In this document: positions 1-6,190 of the stretch, piece after piece | Layout: each line of letters begins with the position of its first letter | Position numbering within the stretch: the first letter of the stretch is position 1 | The notes under the pieces: generated by a model | What the model saw: only the letters and a program-made list of their open reading frames with translations | Database searches by the model: none | What the model was told of the DNA's origin: nothing | Source of the DNA: JBJXHG01 sp046160865 | GTDB taxonomy: Bacteria; Planctomycetota; UBA1135; GCA-002686595 | Length of the DNA: 9,672 nt | Assembly: GCA_046160865.1 (NCBI GenBank) | Contig: JBJXHG010000143.1 | Span: 1-9,672, forward strand | Direction: 5' to 3' | Made by a program: the position numbers and the translations under genes

Positions 1-76
1 GCTAGACTGCTCGGCCTTCACGCGCACCCAGGCACGTCGAAGGATCGCTTCCGCACGGTTTCGCTCCCGCTCCCCC

Positions 77-1009
77 ATGACCGAACGCGCCCTGCAACTC
101 CAAGGCATCACGAAACGCTTTGGCGATTTCACCGCCGTGTCCGGCCTCGATCTCACGGTGCCGAAGGGCTCGTGCTACGGCTTCCTCGGACCGAACGGCG
201 CCGGCAAGACGACGACGATCCGCATCATCCTCTCGATCTACGAGCCGACATCCGGCACGGTCGAGGTGCTGGGTCATCGCTCCGCGCTCGAGGTGCGCCC
301 GCGCATCGGGTACTTGCCCGAAGAGAAGGGCCTGTACAAGAAGATGAAGGCGCGCGAGATCATCGCTTACTTCGGTCAGCTCAAGGGGCTGCGCCGCGGC
401 GATGCGTTGCGACGCGGCGACGAGCTGCTCGAGCGCTACGGCCTGGGCGAGTTCAAGGCGCGTCGCTGCGAAGCGCTGTCGAAGGGCATGCAGCAGAAGG
501 TGCAAGTGCTCGCGGCGATCGTGCACGCGCCCGAGTTCGTGATCCTCGACGAGCCGTTCTCCGGCCTCGATCCCGTCAACCAGCAGGTGATGGAGCAAGT
601 GATCCGCGACCTGCGCGACAACGGCGCGACGGTCGTGTTCTCGACGCACGTGATGGAGCACGCCGAGCGGCTGTGCGACCGCATCGTGCTGATCGCGCGC
701 GGCAAGAAGCTGCTCGACGGCACGATCGCCGAGGCCAAGCGCTCCGTGCCGCGCCGCGTGCTGATCGAGACGTCTTCGGACGTCGGACGTCTGCGCGATG
801 TCCCGGGCGTCGTGAGCCTCGAGCGCTACGAAGGCGACGGAAACTGGCAGATCACGCTCGCGGAAGGCGCCAACGCCGACGCCGTGCTGCGCGCGTGCTT
901 CCAGCACGGCATCGAGCTGCGCACGTTCGACCGGCGCGAGCCCGGCCTGCGCGACGTGTTCCTGAAGTTCGTCGGTGCTCGCGACGTCGTCGAGGAGGTG
1001 GTCGCGTGA
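77..1009 (+). CDS. ABC transporter ATP-binding protein, NatA-like, with DUF4162-type C-terminus
   Basis: This is the ATPase subunit of an ABC exporter; it would hydrolyse ATP in the cytoplasm to drive the permease encoded next to it. The 310-aa product has Walker A at 38-45 (GPNGAGKT), a Q-loop region at 77-83 reading IGYLPEE, the variant signature LSKGMQQ at 134-140, Walker B ending in D158-E159, a D-loop (SGLD) and the switch histidine H191 (STHV). The LPEE and LSKGMQQ variants are usual in the NatA/YhaQ-type branch. Residues about 220-305 match the C-terminal extension of that branch (DUF4162). The ATG at 77 is chosen because the alignment with the family begins there (the N-terminal strand and RFGDF are complete) and no start codon lies upstream in frame within the window. 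No clear Shine-Dalgarno sequence precedes it. Its stop overlaps the start of the permease gene. The substrate cannot be told; sodium, drug or peptide export are all known in the family. Confidence 0.95.
   Translation: MTERALQLQGITKRFGDFTAVSGLDLTVPKGSCYGFLGPNGAGKTTTIRIILSIYEPTSGTVEVLGHRSALEVRPRIGYLPEEKGLYKKMKAREIIAYFGQLKGLRRGDALRRGDELLERYGLGEFKARRCEALSKGMQQKVQVLAAIVHAPEFVILDEPFSGLDPVNQQVMEQVIRDLRDNGATVVFSTHVMEHAERLCDRIVLIARGKKLLDGTIAEAKRSVPRRVLIETSSDVGRLRDVPGVVSLERYEGDGNWQITLAEGANADAVLRACFQHGIELRTFDRREPGLRDVFLKFVGARDVVEEVVA
992..998 (+). promoter_or_regulatory. Ribosome binding site of the permease gene
   Basis: GAGGAGG lies 7 bases before the GTG at 1006, inside the last codons of the ATPase gene. 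It fixes GTG 1006 as the permease start, although the reading frame stays open far upstream. Confidence 0.8.
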
Positions 1010-2385
1010 AGTATTCGCTGCTCGTTGCCGCGCGCGAGTTCTTCGAGCACACGCGCACGAAGGGGTTCTGGGTTTCGATCGCGATGGTGCCGCTCCTGCT
1101 CTACCTGAGCATCAAGGCGCCGATGCTGCTCGAGAAGTTCGGCCGCGAGACGCGCCACTTCGCGGTGTACGACCCGAGCGGCGAGCTCACGCCGGTGATC
1201 GACGCCGCGATCCAATCCGACTACGACAAGAAGAAGGGCAAGGCGTTCCTCGAATGGCAGGCGGAGAAGGCGACGCACGCCGACGCGCCCGACTTCGAGG
1301 TGCCGAAACCGCTCTTCCAGCGCATTCCGCTGCCCGCCGAGATCGACGTCAGCGACGCCACGAAGCTGCGCGAGCAATCGAAGCCGTACTTGCTCGGCGA
1401 GACGCGCATCCAAGTCGACGGGCGCGACGAAGAGCTCTTCGCGTTGATCGTGCTGCCGAAGGACGAGCGCGACGTGAGGAAGAAGGTCGAGTACTGGAGC
1501 ACGAACCTGACCGACGACGATCTGCAAGACATCGTCACCGAGGGCTTGCAGGACGAGCTGCGGCGGCGCGAGCTCGCGCGCGGCGGGCTGCCGGTGAGCA
1601 CGCTCGAGACGATCAACGCGATCGAGGTCGACCTCGCGGCGCGCGACCCGAAGAAGGAAGCCGGCGAAGAAGAGGTCGGCATCGCCGAGCGCATGCGCCA
1701 GTGGGCGCCGATCGGATTCGTCTACATCCTGTTCATCTCGATCCTGACGGTGTCGCAGATGCTCCTGTCGGGAATGATCGAGGAGAAGTCGAACCGCATC
1801 GTCGAGGTGCTGCTCTCGTCGGTCACGCCGTGGGAGCTGATGCTCGGCAAGCTGCTCGGCGTCGCCGCGATGGGCATCACGATGATCGCGTCGTGGTTCA
1901 TCCTCGGCTGGGTGATGCTCGTGACCGCCGGACAAGGTGCCGTGGTCGACGCGGTCCGCGTGGCGCTGTTCAACCCGACGCTGCTCGTGCCCTTCGCGGT
2001 GTACTTCCTGCTCGGGTTCCTGCTCTACGCGAGCATCCTGCTCGCGCTCGGCAGCCTGTGCAACACGCTCAAGGACGCGCAGAACTTCATGGCGCCGGTG
2101 ACGATGATCCTCGTGATTCCGGTCGTGACGATGGTGTTCGTCGCGAAGGATCCGAACGGGCCGGTCGCCGTCGTCCTGTCGTGGATCCCGTTCTTCACGC
2201 CGTTCGTGATGATGAATCGCGCCGCGGCAAATCCGCCGCTGTTCGAGGTCATCGGCACGATGGTGCTCCTGCTCATCAGCCTCGCGATCACGATCTGGCT
2301 CTCCGGACGCATCTTCCGCAACGGCATCTTGCGCACGGGCCAACCGCCGAAGCTGCTCGAGATCCTGAAGCTCGTGAAGAGCTGA
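1006..2385 (+). CDS. ABC transporter permease, NatB-like (ABC-2 family)
   Basis: This is the membrane subunit of the exporter, partner of the ATPase at 77-1009. The 459-aa protein has the NatB-type layout: one membrane helix near the N-terminus (about 20-41), a large hydrophilic, probably extracytoplasmic domain (about 45-230), then a membrane domain with likely helices near 232-254, 284-306, 326-350, 363-380, 386-404 and 414-433. The family motif IEEKSNRIVEVLLSS (258-272) follows the second helix; it is the conserved cytoplasmic stretch of ABC2_membrane_3/COG1668 proteins. The start is GTG at 1006, which shares four bases (GTGA) with the ATPase stop, so translation is probably coupled. A good ribosome binding site supports this start. 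The gene ends 6 bases before the convergent propeller gene. No promoter of its own is expected. Subunit identity is secure; substrate is unknown. Confidence 0.94.
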   Translation: MKYSLLVAAREFFEHTRTKGFWVSIAMVPLLLYLSIKAPMLLEKFGRETRHFAVYDPSGELTPVIDAAIQSDYDKKKGKAFLEWQAEKATHADAPDFEVPKPLFQRIPLPAEIDVSDATKLREQSKPYLLGETRIQVDGRDEELFALIVLPKDERDVRKKVEYWSTNLTDDDLQDIVTEGLQDELRRRELARGGLPVSTLETINAIEVDLAARDPKKEAGEEEVGIAERMRQWAPIGFVYILFISILTVSQMLLSGMIEEKSNRIVEVLLSSVTPWELMLGKLLGVAAMGITMIASWFILGWVMLVTAGQGAVVDAVRVALFNPTLLVPFAVYFLLGFLLYASILLALGSLCNTLKDAQNFMAPVTMILVIPVVTMVFVAKDPNGPVAVVLSWIPFFTPFVMMNRAAANPPLFEVIGTMVLLLISLAITIWLSGRIFRNGILRTGQPPKLLEILKLVKS

Positions 2386-2414
2386 TCCGCGTCACGATCC
2401 CCACGCGACGATCA
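2383..2414. terminator. Possible bidirectional terminator hairpin between convergent genes
   Basis: An inverted repeat spans the 6-base gap between the permease and the propeller gene. TGATC-CGCGT (2383-2392) pairs with ACGCG (2403-2407) and, after a 2-base bulge (AC), with GATCA (2410-2414), leaving a loop of 10 bases. The permease stop codon starts the left arm. There is no T-run on either side, so it would not be a classical intrinsic terminator. The pairing is seen in the sequence; the terminator role is inferred from the convergent position. Confidence 0.4.
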
Positions 2415-4134
2415 CGCCGTTCGTGCGATTCGTCGTCGCGGGCGTGCAGAACGACGGATCGACGTTGCGATACCACGCTTGGTAGTAGCGCGTGCCGCCC
2501 AGCGCTCCGACCAAGCCCTTGCGCGAAACGGACAGATCGCCCGCGTCCGGATAGCTCGACGTGCCGCTCGCGTTCGCTTTCAAGCCGAGGCGCACCAAGC
2601 CGCCGCCGACGCAGCCGATCCCGTCGTCGAGCAAGGTCGCCGCCGTCTGCGCGTCGCCTTGGTAGAAGAGCGTCGAGGTGCCGCTCACCTCCTGCGCATG
2701 CAGGAGGAGCGTGTCCGAAGCAACGACCGCCGAGCCGAAGCCGCCGAGATAGCCGCCGCGCGCGAAGATCGAAGAAGCGCAGCCGTGACGCAACGCGCCG
2801 CTATTGCCGCACGGGCACGCCGCTGCAGAGCCGTCGCCGAAGCAGAAGGGCGTGATGCGCTCCGGCCCGCGGTCGTGCACGAAGACGTCGACGGTGCCGT
2901 TCGTGTCGCTCGGAACGAGATCCGACGCGATGCTCCAGAACACGACGCGGCGACCGTCCGCCGACAGCGAGCTCGCCGTCGACGTGCCGAGCAGACTCTG
3001 CGCACCGCTCGACGCGACGCTGACGCGCGTCGTCCGGCCGGTGGCTCGGTCGTGCACGAAAGCGTCGGCCGCGGCGTTCGTGTCTCCGGGAACATGATTC
3101 GTCGCGAAGCTCGAGAAGGCGACGTAGCGACCGTCGGCGGAGATGTGGCTCGTGAGCGCGGAGACGTCGCTCTGCGTGCCGGCCGAATCCACGCTCACCC
3201 GCGTCGTCTTCGACTTCTGCAGGTCGCGCACGAAGATGTCCGTCAGCCCGTTCGTGTCGCCTACGACGAGGTCCGACGCCATGCTCGTGAACGCGACATA
3301 GCGACCGTCCGCGGAGATCGCCGGCGACTCCGAGGGGAAGTTGGCGTCGCCGCCCCACGTGGCCCTGCTCACGAGCGTGGTGCGCCCCGTCTCGCGATCG
3401 TGCACGTAGACGTCGCGCCAGATGTTCGTGCCGCCGAAGCTCGACGAGCTGCTCTCGAACGCGACGTGACGGCCGTCGGCCGACAACGACGGCGCCTCGC
3501 CGCTCGCTTGCGCTCCGCCGGTCGCGACGCTGACGCGAGTCGTCGCGCCGGTCTCTCGATCGTGCACGAACACGTCGGAGAGTCCGTTCGTGTCGCCCGC
3601 AACGAGCTGCGCCGACGTGCTCGCGAAGGCGACGTAACGGCCATCGGCCGAGATCGACGGCTTCCGCACTCCGCCGTTCGTTTGCTCGCCCGCCGAGCTG
3701 ACGTTCACGCGCGTCGTCTGGCCGGACTGTCGATCGTGCACGAACACGTCGGCGCCGCCGTTCGTGTCGTTCGGCACGAGATTGGTCGCGCTGCTGTCGA
3801 ACGCGACGAAGCGACCGTCGGAGGAGAGCGCTGGATCGTTCGACGTCCGGTCGGTCTGCGCGCCCGCGGAGCTCACGCTGACGCGCGTCGTGGCGCCGGT
3901 GTGCAAGTCGTGGACGAAGATGTCGTCGGCGAAGTTCGTGTCGCCCGGCACGAGGTTCCAAGCCTCACTGTCGAACGCGATGTAGCGGCCGTCCGCCGAG
4001 ATCACCGGCGCCCCCTGCGACGTGAAGTTGCCCTGCGTCCCGGCGGAATCGACGCTCACGCGCTGCGTCGTCTGCGCACGGGCGTGTGCAGTCAGCGCGA
4101 AGGTCATCCAGAGGAACGGAAGCGTGCTGCGCAT
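2392..4134 (-). CDS. Exported seven-bladed beta-propeller protein with planctomycete-type Cys-rich C-terminal domain
   Basis: The 580-aa product begins with a signal peptide (hydrophobic core about 5-16, likely cleavage after ARA at 20). Seven repeats of about 56-59 residues follow from about 42 to 429, each with the pattern SADGRYVAF...LVPGDTNG..DVFVHDR.TG.TTRVSV.SAGAQ, the TolB/PD40 type of propeller blade. Blade 7 lacks its last strand, and the N-terminal segment at about 23-34 (TQRVSVDSAGTQ) has exactly that strand's sequence, so the ring is probably closed by the N-terminus. Residues 430-580 form a different module with Cys 431, 440, 442 and 452 in FCFGDGSAAACPCGNSG and nearby, plus two later cysteines; I know this module from many exported Planctomycetota proteins of unknown role. 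The ATG at 4134 is chosen because the signal peptide starts there; upstream in-frame codons give an Arg-rich sequence. No strong ribosome binding site is seen. Ligand and function are unknown; binding or scaffolding outside the cell is an inference. Confidence 0.88.
   Translation of the reverse strand: MRSTLPFLWMTFALTAHARAQTTQRVSVDSAGTQGNFTSQGAPVISADGRYIAFDSEAWNLVPGDTNFADDIFVHDLHTGATTRVSVSSAGAQTDRTSNDPALSSDGRFVAFDSSATNLVPNDTNGGADVFVHDRQSGQTTRVNVSSAGEQTNGGVRKPSISADGRYVAFASTSAQLVAGDTNGLSDVFVHDRETGATTRVSVATGGAQASGEAPSLSADGRHVAFESSSSSFGGTNIWRDVYVHDRETGRTTLVSRATWGGDANFPSESPAISADGRYVAFTSMASDLVVGDTNGLTDIFVRDLQKSKTTRVSVDSAGTQSDVSALTSHISADGRYVAFSSFATNHVPGDTNAAADAFVHDRATGRTTRVSVASSGAQSLLGTSTASSLSADGRRVVFWSIASDLVPSDTNGTVDVFVHDRGPERITPFCFGDGSAAACPCGNSGALRHGCASSIFARGGYLGGFGSAVVASDTLLLHAQEVSGTSTLFYQGDAQTAATLLDDGIGCVGGGLVRLGLKANASGTSSYPDAGDLSVSRKGLVGALGGTRYYQAWYRNVDPSFCTPATTNRTNGVIVAWGS
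2848..4011 (-). repeat. Seven in-frame coding repeats of about 174 bases
   Basis: The propeller gene is built of seven diverged tandem units of roughly 168-177 bases. Recurrent short DNA words such as TTCGTGTCG and GATCGTGCACGAA (plus-strand reading) return at about that spacing. The repeats are protein blades and not a mobile or CRISPR-type array; unit 4 is the most diverged, lacking the LVPGDTNG stretch (it has SSSFGGTNIW). Confidence 0.85.
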
Positions 4135-4456
4135 GATCGTCTCGCGGCGGGAGGTAACGGCGAGTTCGCTCCTCCGGCGGCACAGGTTACTCGGAAGCCC
4201 GCCGCAGCGGGGGCAGATGCGCGGGGATACTCGAGCTCGGTAGATCCGCCGGCGTCGGCGCGGAGAAAACGGAGCGGGCCAAGCGCGCGCCATCGCCCGC
4301 ATATTTCACGACGTGCACTCTGAGGTCGTGCGCAGCAAGGCGTTGTGTCGGGAAGGACGGCAGCATGCTGAATGGACAGCGAAGAACGATTTGGAGCAAG
4401 CAACGCCGCGCCGTGTGATCTATCGCGACTGCAACTCGATGTGGCGCGACAGGCTC
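4135..4456. other. Intergenic region with no recognised gene
   Basis: This stretch lies upstream of the propeller gene (minus strand). Open frames here are Arg/Pro/Ser-rich and show no family match. The part from about 4303 to 4456 looks less GC-rich than the flanks, as expected for non-coding DNA in such a genome. The promoter of the propeller gene should lie here, but I cannot point to convincing -35/-10 boxes. Confidence 0.5.
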
Positions 4457-4673
4457 TCACTCCTCTTTCAGGTCGATGATCTTCGTCTCGTTCGCGCGGA
4501 TCGTGACAGCCACGCGCATGGGCAAGCCGAGCGGTTCGCCGGCGTCGTTCGCGACGCGCGTCGCGCGCACGGAACCGACGTACACGTTCTCGCGCTGCTT
4601 GCAGATCGTGGCTCGTGAGCGCGAGCGGATCGGCCATCCAAACGGCGATCCGCGACGAGACGACGGCGAGCAT
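4457..4673 (-). pseudogene. Small hypothetical gene, apparently frameshifted
   Basis: Two adjoining minus-strand reading frames look coding, but only in halves. From ATG 4673 to about 4600 the frame reads MLAVVSSRIAVWMADPLAL followed by TSHDLQ, with mostly G/C third bases. From about 4600 to the stop at 4457 a neighbouring frame reads ENVYVGSVRATRV, NDAGEPLGLPMRV and then TIRANETKIIDLKEE, with nearly all third bases G or C and a balanced, non Arg-rich composition. The span is 217 bases, one more than a multiple of three, so one extra base near 4588-4605 would explain it; the joined product would be about 71 aa. GGAGG (4688-4692) lies 14 bases before ATG 4673 and 7 before another ATG at 4680. 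ATG 4637 (MADPLAL) is an alternative start. I do not recognise the protein. It could be a decayed gene, a sequencing error or programmed frameshifting; a short gene confined to the second half is also possible. Confidence 0.4.
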
Positions 4674-4796
4674 CGCGCATCGGAGAGCCTCCGTGAGGTC
4701 AATGAAACGGGCGGAGCGCTTCGCGTTCCGCGAGTTTCGTCGTCATGCCGCGCGATCACGGGCGGTTTCGCGTGCCACCCCGCATCACTCGCCTCT

Positions 4797-4824
4797 CTTG
4801 CATCGCAAGCGCGGAACGTCCGCG
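4797..4824 (+). promoter_or_regulatory. Two adjacent hairpins in the leader of the 140-aa gene
   Basis: CTTGC-ATC-GCAAG (4797-4809) is followed directly by CGCGGA-ACG-TCCGCG (4810-4824): stems of 5 and 6 base pairs, each with a 3-base loop, without a gap between them. They sit 20 bases before the ribosome binding site of the gene at 4858. The pairing is visible in the sequence; a role in messenger stability, translation control or termination of upstream transcription is inference. Confidence 0.4.
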
Positions 4825-4844
4825 CTCCCCCCCATCGACAACAA

Positions 4845-4850
4845 GAGGAG
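4845..4850 (+). promoter_or_regulatory. Ribosome binding site of the 140-aa gene
   Basis: GAGGAG lies 7 bases before ATG 4858 and decides the start. The frame is open back to 4615, but the upstream codons give an Arg/Ser/His-rich sequence unlike the rest of the protein. Confidence 0.75.
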
Positions 4851-4857
4851 CCGAATC

Positions 4858-5280
4858 ATGCCGCCGAAGTCAAAGAGCGCGTCCGCTTGCACGAGCGGAG
4901 TGTGCAATCCCGAGCGCACCCAAGGTCTCAAAGCACCCGCGTCGAAAGCGCGGCACGTGCTCGTGCGCCTGAAAGGTCCGGGCGTGTTCCTCGGCGCGTC
5001 CGTCACGAAGCAAGGCGGAGCGACCGGCCTCTCGTTCGTGAGCATCGACATCGACGGCCGCAACGTGACCAACCTGTCGTACGCCGCCGCGCGGAACTCC
5101 GGGCTGACGCAGCAGAACCCGTACGGGCTCGTGCTGCTCGAGGCGAGTTCCCTGAAGACGATGACGGTCGGCTTCCCGGCGCCACTGCGCTTCGAGAAGC
5201 TGCTCGAGGTCAGCGTCGAGGTCAACGAGACCGGCGTCGTGCAGCTGCTCGCCAACGTCATCCACGGCACCACAGGGTGA
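4858..5280 (+). CDS. Hypothetical 140-aa protein, probably beta-rich
   Basis: I do not recognise this protein. It starts with a short basic, low-complexity tail (MPPKSKSASACTSGVCNPER) holding two cysteines at 11 and 16 (CTSGVC), then an apparently folded domain of about 110 residues. That domain alternates hydrophobic and polar residues in short stretches such as HVLVRLKGPGVFLG, GLSFVSIDIDGRNV, LKTMTVGFPAPLRF and LLEVSVEVNETGVVQLLANV, which suggests a beta-sandwich or jelly-roll fold. There is no signal peptide or membrane helix, so it should be cytoplasmic or part of an assembly. Third codon positions are strongly G/C-biased throughout, and a good ribosome binding site fixes the start, so the gene is real. 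The next plus-strand gene, a Tat-exported cupin, begins 115 bases downstream and might share a transcript, but the gap is large enough for a separate promoter. A phage-derived or structural protein is a possibility I cannot support further. Confidence 0.82.
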   Translation: MPPKSKSASACTSGVCNPERTQGLKAPASKARHVLVRLKGPGVFLGASVTKQGGATGLSFVSIDIDGRNVTNLSYAAARNSGLTQQNPYGLVLLEASSLKTMTVGFPAPLRFEKLLEVSVEVNETGVVQLLANVIHGTTG

Positions 5281-5383
5281 GCCTCGAGCGATCGTCAAAG
5301 AAGCGCTGCCGGCACGTAACGGCTGCTAACACTTCGAGATGCCCGACGTCGCGGCGCGGTCCTCACCCACCACGCACACGACG

Positions 5384-5389
5384 AAAGGA
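5384..5389 (+). promoter_or_regulatory. Ribosome binding site of the cupin gene
   Basis: AAAGGA lies 6 bases before ATG 5396 and favours that start over the in-frame ATG at 5339, which would add 19 residues before the signal region and has no comparable site. Confidence 0.65.
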
Positions 5390-5395
5390 TCTCGG

Positions 5396-6172
5396 ATGGA
5401 CGGAACGCACCCGCACGCACGCTACGGCTCGGCCGATGTAGAGCGCGGGGTCGAGCCCGGGGTCGAGCGAAGGGCGCTGCTGCGCGGAGCGGCAGCGCTC
5501 GCGGCGTTCGGCGCGCTCGGCGCGAGCGCGCGCGCATCCAGTCGCACCGGAGATCCGCCGCGCGCGAAGACGAAGAGCGGCGGACCGCTCGCTTACGACG
5601 AGTTCCTCGCGCTCGCCAATCCGCTCGCGGCCGAGCTCGTCGGCGACACCTCACGCGACGGACAGGATCGCTATCTGTGCGCGATCGCGGCGCTCGCCGT
5701 GCGCATGGTCGATGTCCCGGTGCCCGAGATGCGTATCCAAGGCGACAAGATGGCGGGCAAGACGTTCATCGGCGCGAACGACGGCGGTGAGGCCTTCACC
5801 GTGCTGCACTGGCGCATGGAGCCCAACACCGTGATCAGCGATCATCCGCACACGTACGGCAACGTCGTGACGCTCGTCCTCGACGGCGAAATCGTCGTGC
5901 GCAACTTCGAGGTCGTCGGCACACGCGACTACACGACGCGCGAGACGTTCCAAGTGAGGCGAACGTGCGAGAGCGTGCTGACACCCGGCGGGATCAATCT
6001 CGTCAGCCTCGAGCGCAACTACACGCACGGCTTCCGCGCGGGACCGAAAGGAGCGCGCGGGCTCGACATCACGACCCGCATCCGCGAGAAGCATCCGAAC
6101 CTGTCGCTCGACCTCGTGTCGAAGCCGCCCGACGACGCGTTCGGCGTGTACGAGGCGCGCTGGAAGCACTGA
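5396..6172 (+). CDS. Tat-exported cupin-domain protein (cysteine-dioxygenase-like fold)
   Basis: The 258-aa product begins with a 24-residue polar stretch, then ERRALLRGAAALAAFGALG (24-42) and a likely cleavage site after ASARA (47). The R25-R26 pair, the hydrophobic core and the lack of a strong positive charge afterwards fit a twin-arginine signal, so export in folded form, often with a cofactor, is likely. Residues about 60-110 look helical. From about 130 a cupin barrel follows: H138-W139, then DHPHTYGNVVTLVLDGEIVV with H150 and H152 as the first-motif metal ligands, and NYTHGF with H211 as the likely third ligand. The glutamate usually found 4-5 residues after the HxH is not present; the position is N/V. 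That three-His arrangement recalls cysteine/thiol dioxygenases, so an iron enzyme is conceivable, but the substrate is unknown. The start at ATG 5396 is set by a ribosome binding site. The stop codon lies in a hairpin shared with the convergent amidohydrolase gene. Confidence 0.82.
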   Translation: MDGTHPHARYGSADVERGVEPGVERRALLRGAAALAAFGALGASARASSRTGDPPRAKTKSGGPLAYDEFLALANPLAAELVGDTSRDGQDRYLCAIAALAVRMVDVPVPEMRIQGDKMAGKTFIGANDGGEAFTVLHWRMEPNTVISDHPHTYGNVVTLVLDGEIVVRNFEVVGTRDYTTRETFQVRRTCESVLTPGGINLVSLERNYTHGFRAGPKGARGLDITTRIREKHPNLSLDLVSKPPDDAFGVYEARWKH

Positions 6173-6190
6173 TCGACGAACGGTCAGTGC
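6166..6190. terminator. Compact bidirectional terminator hairpin carrying both stop codons
   Basis: GCACTGATCG (6166-6175) pairs with CGGTCAGTGC (6181-6190) over 10 base pairs, one of them a T-G wobble, around a 5-base loop ACGAA. The stop codon of the cupin gene (TGA 6170-6172) and that of the minus-strand amidohydrolase gene (TCA 6184-6186 as read on plus) sit opposite each other in the stem and pair. No T-run follows on either strand. The hairpin is slightly better as plus-strand RNA, because the wobble becomes a C-A mismatch on the other strand. The terminator role is inferred from the position between convergent genes. Confidence 0.55.

Noticed and set aside
1..76. Search for a promoter or partial gene before the ABC operon
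   Set aside because: No convincing -35/-10 pair, ribosome binding site or coding signature could be seen in these bases.
826..2343. Long minus-strand open frame opposite the permease gene
   Set aside because: Its translation is dominated by Arg, Glu, His and Asp, typical of antisense frames in GC-rich DNA, and the plus strand carries a clear permease.
2848..4011. Regularly spaced repeats that might suggest a repeat array
   Set aside because: The units stay in frame, diverge at wobble positions and encode propeller blades; they are too long and too variable for CRISPR.
2479..4323. 614-codon plus-strand open frame opposite the propeller gene
   Set aside because: Arg/Ala/Val-rich antisense frame whose regularity only mirrors the propeller repeats on the other strand.
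4615..4857. N-terminal extension of the 140-aa protein back to ATG 4615
   Set aside because: The extra 81 codons give an Arg/Ser/His-rich sequence, while GAGGAG at 4845-4850 marks ATG 4858 as the start.
5449..5470. Short direct duplication GGGGTCGAG within the cupin gene
   Set aside because: Only two adjoining copies in a low-complexity polar leader (GVEPGVE); no sign of function.
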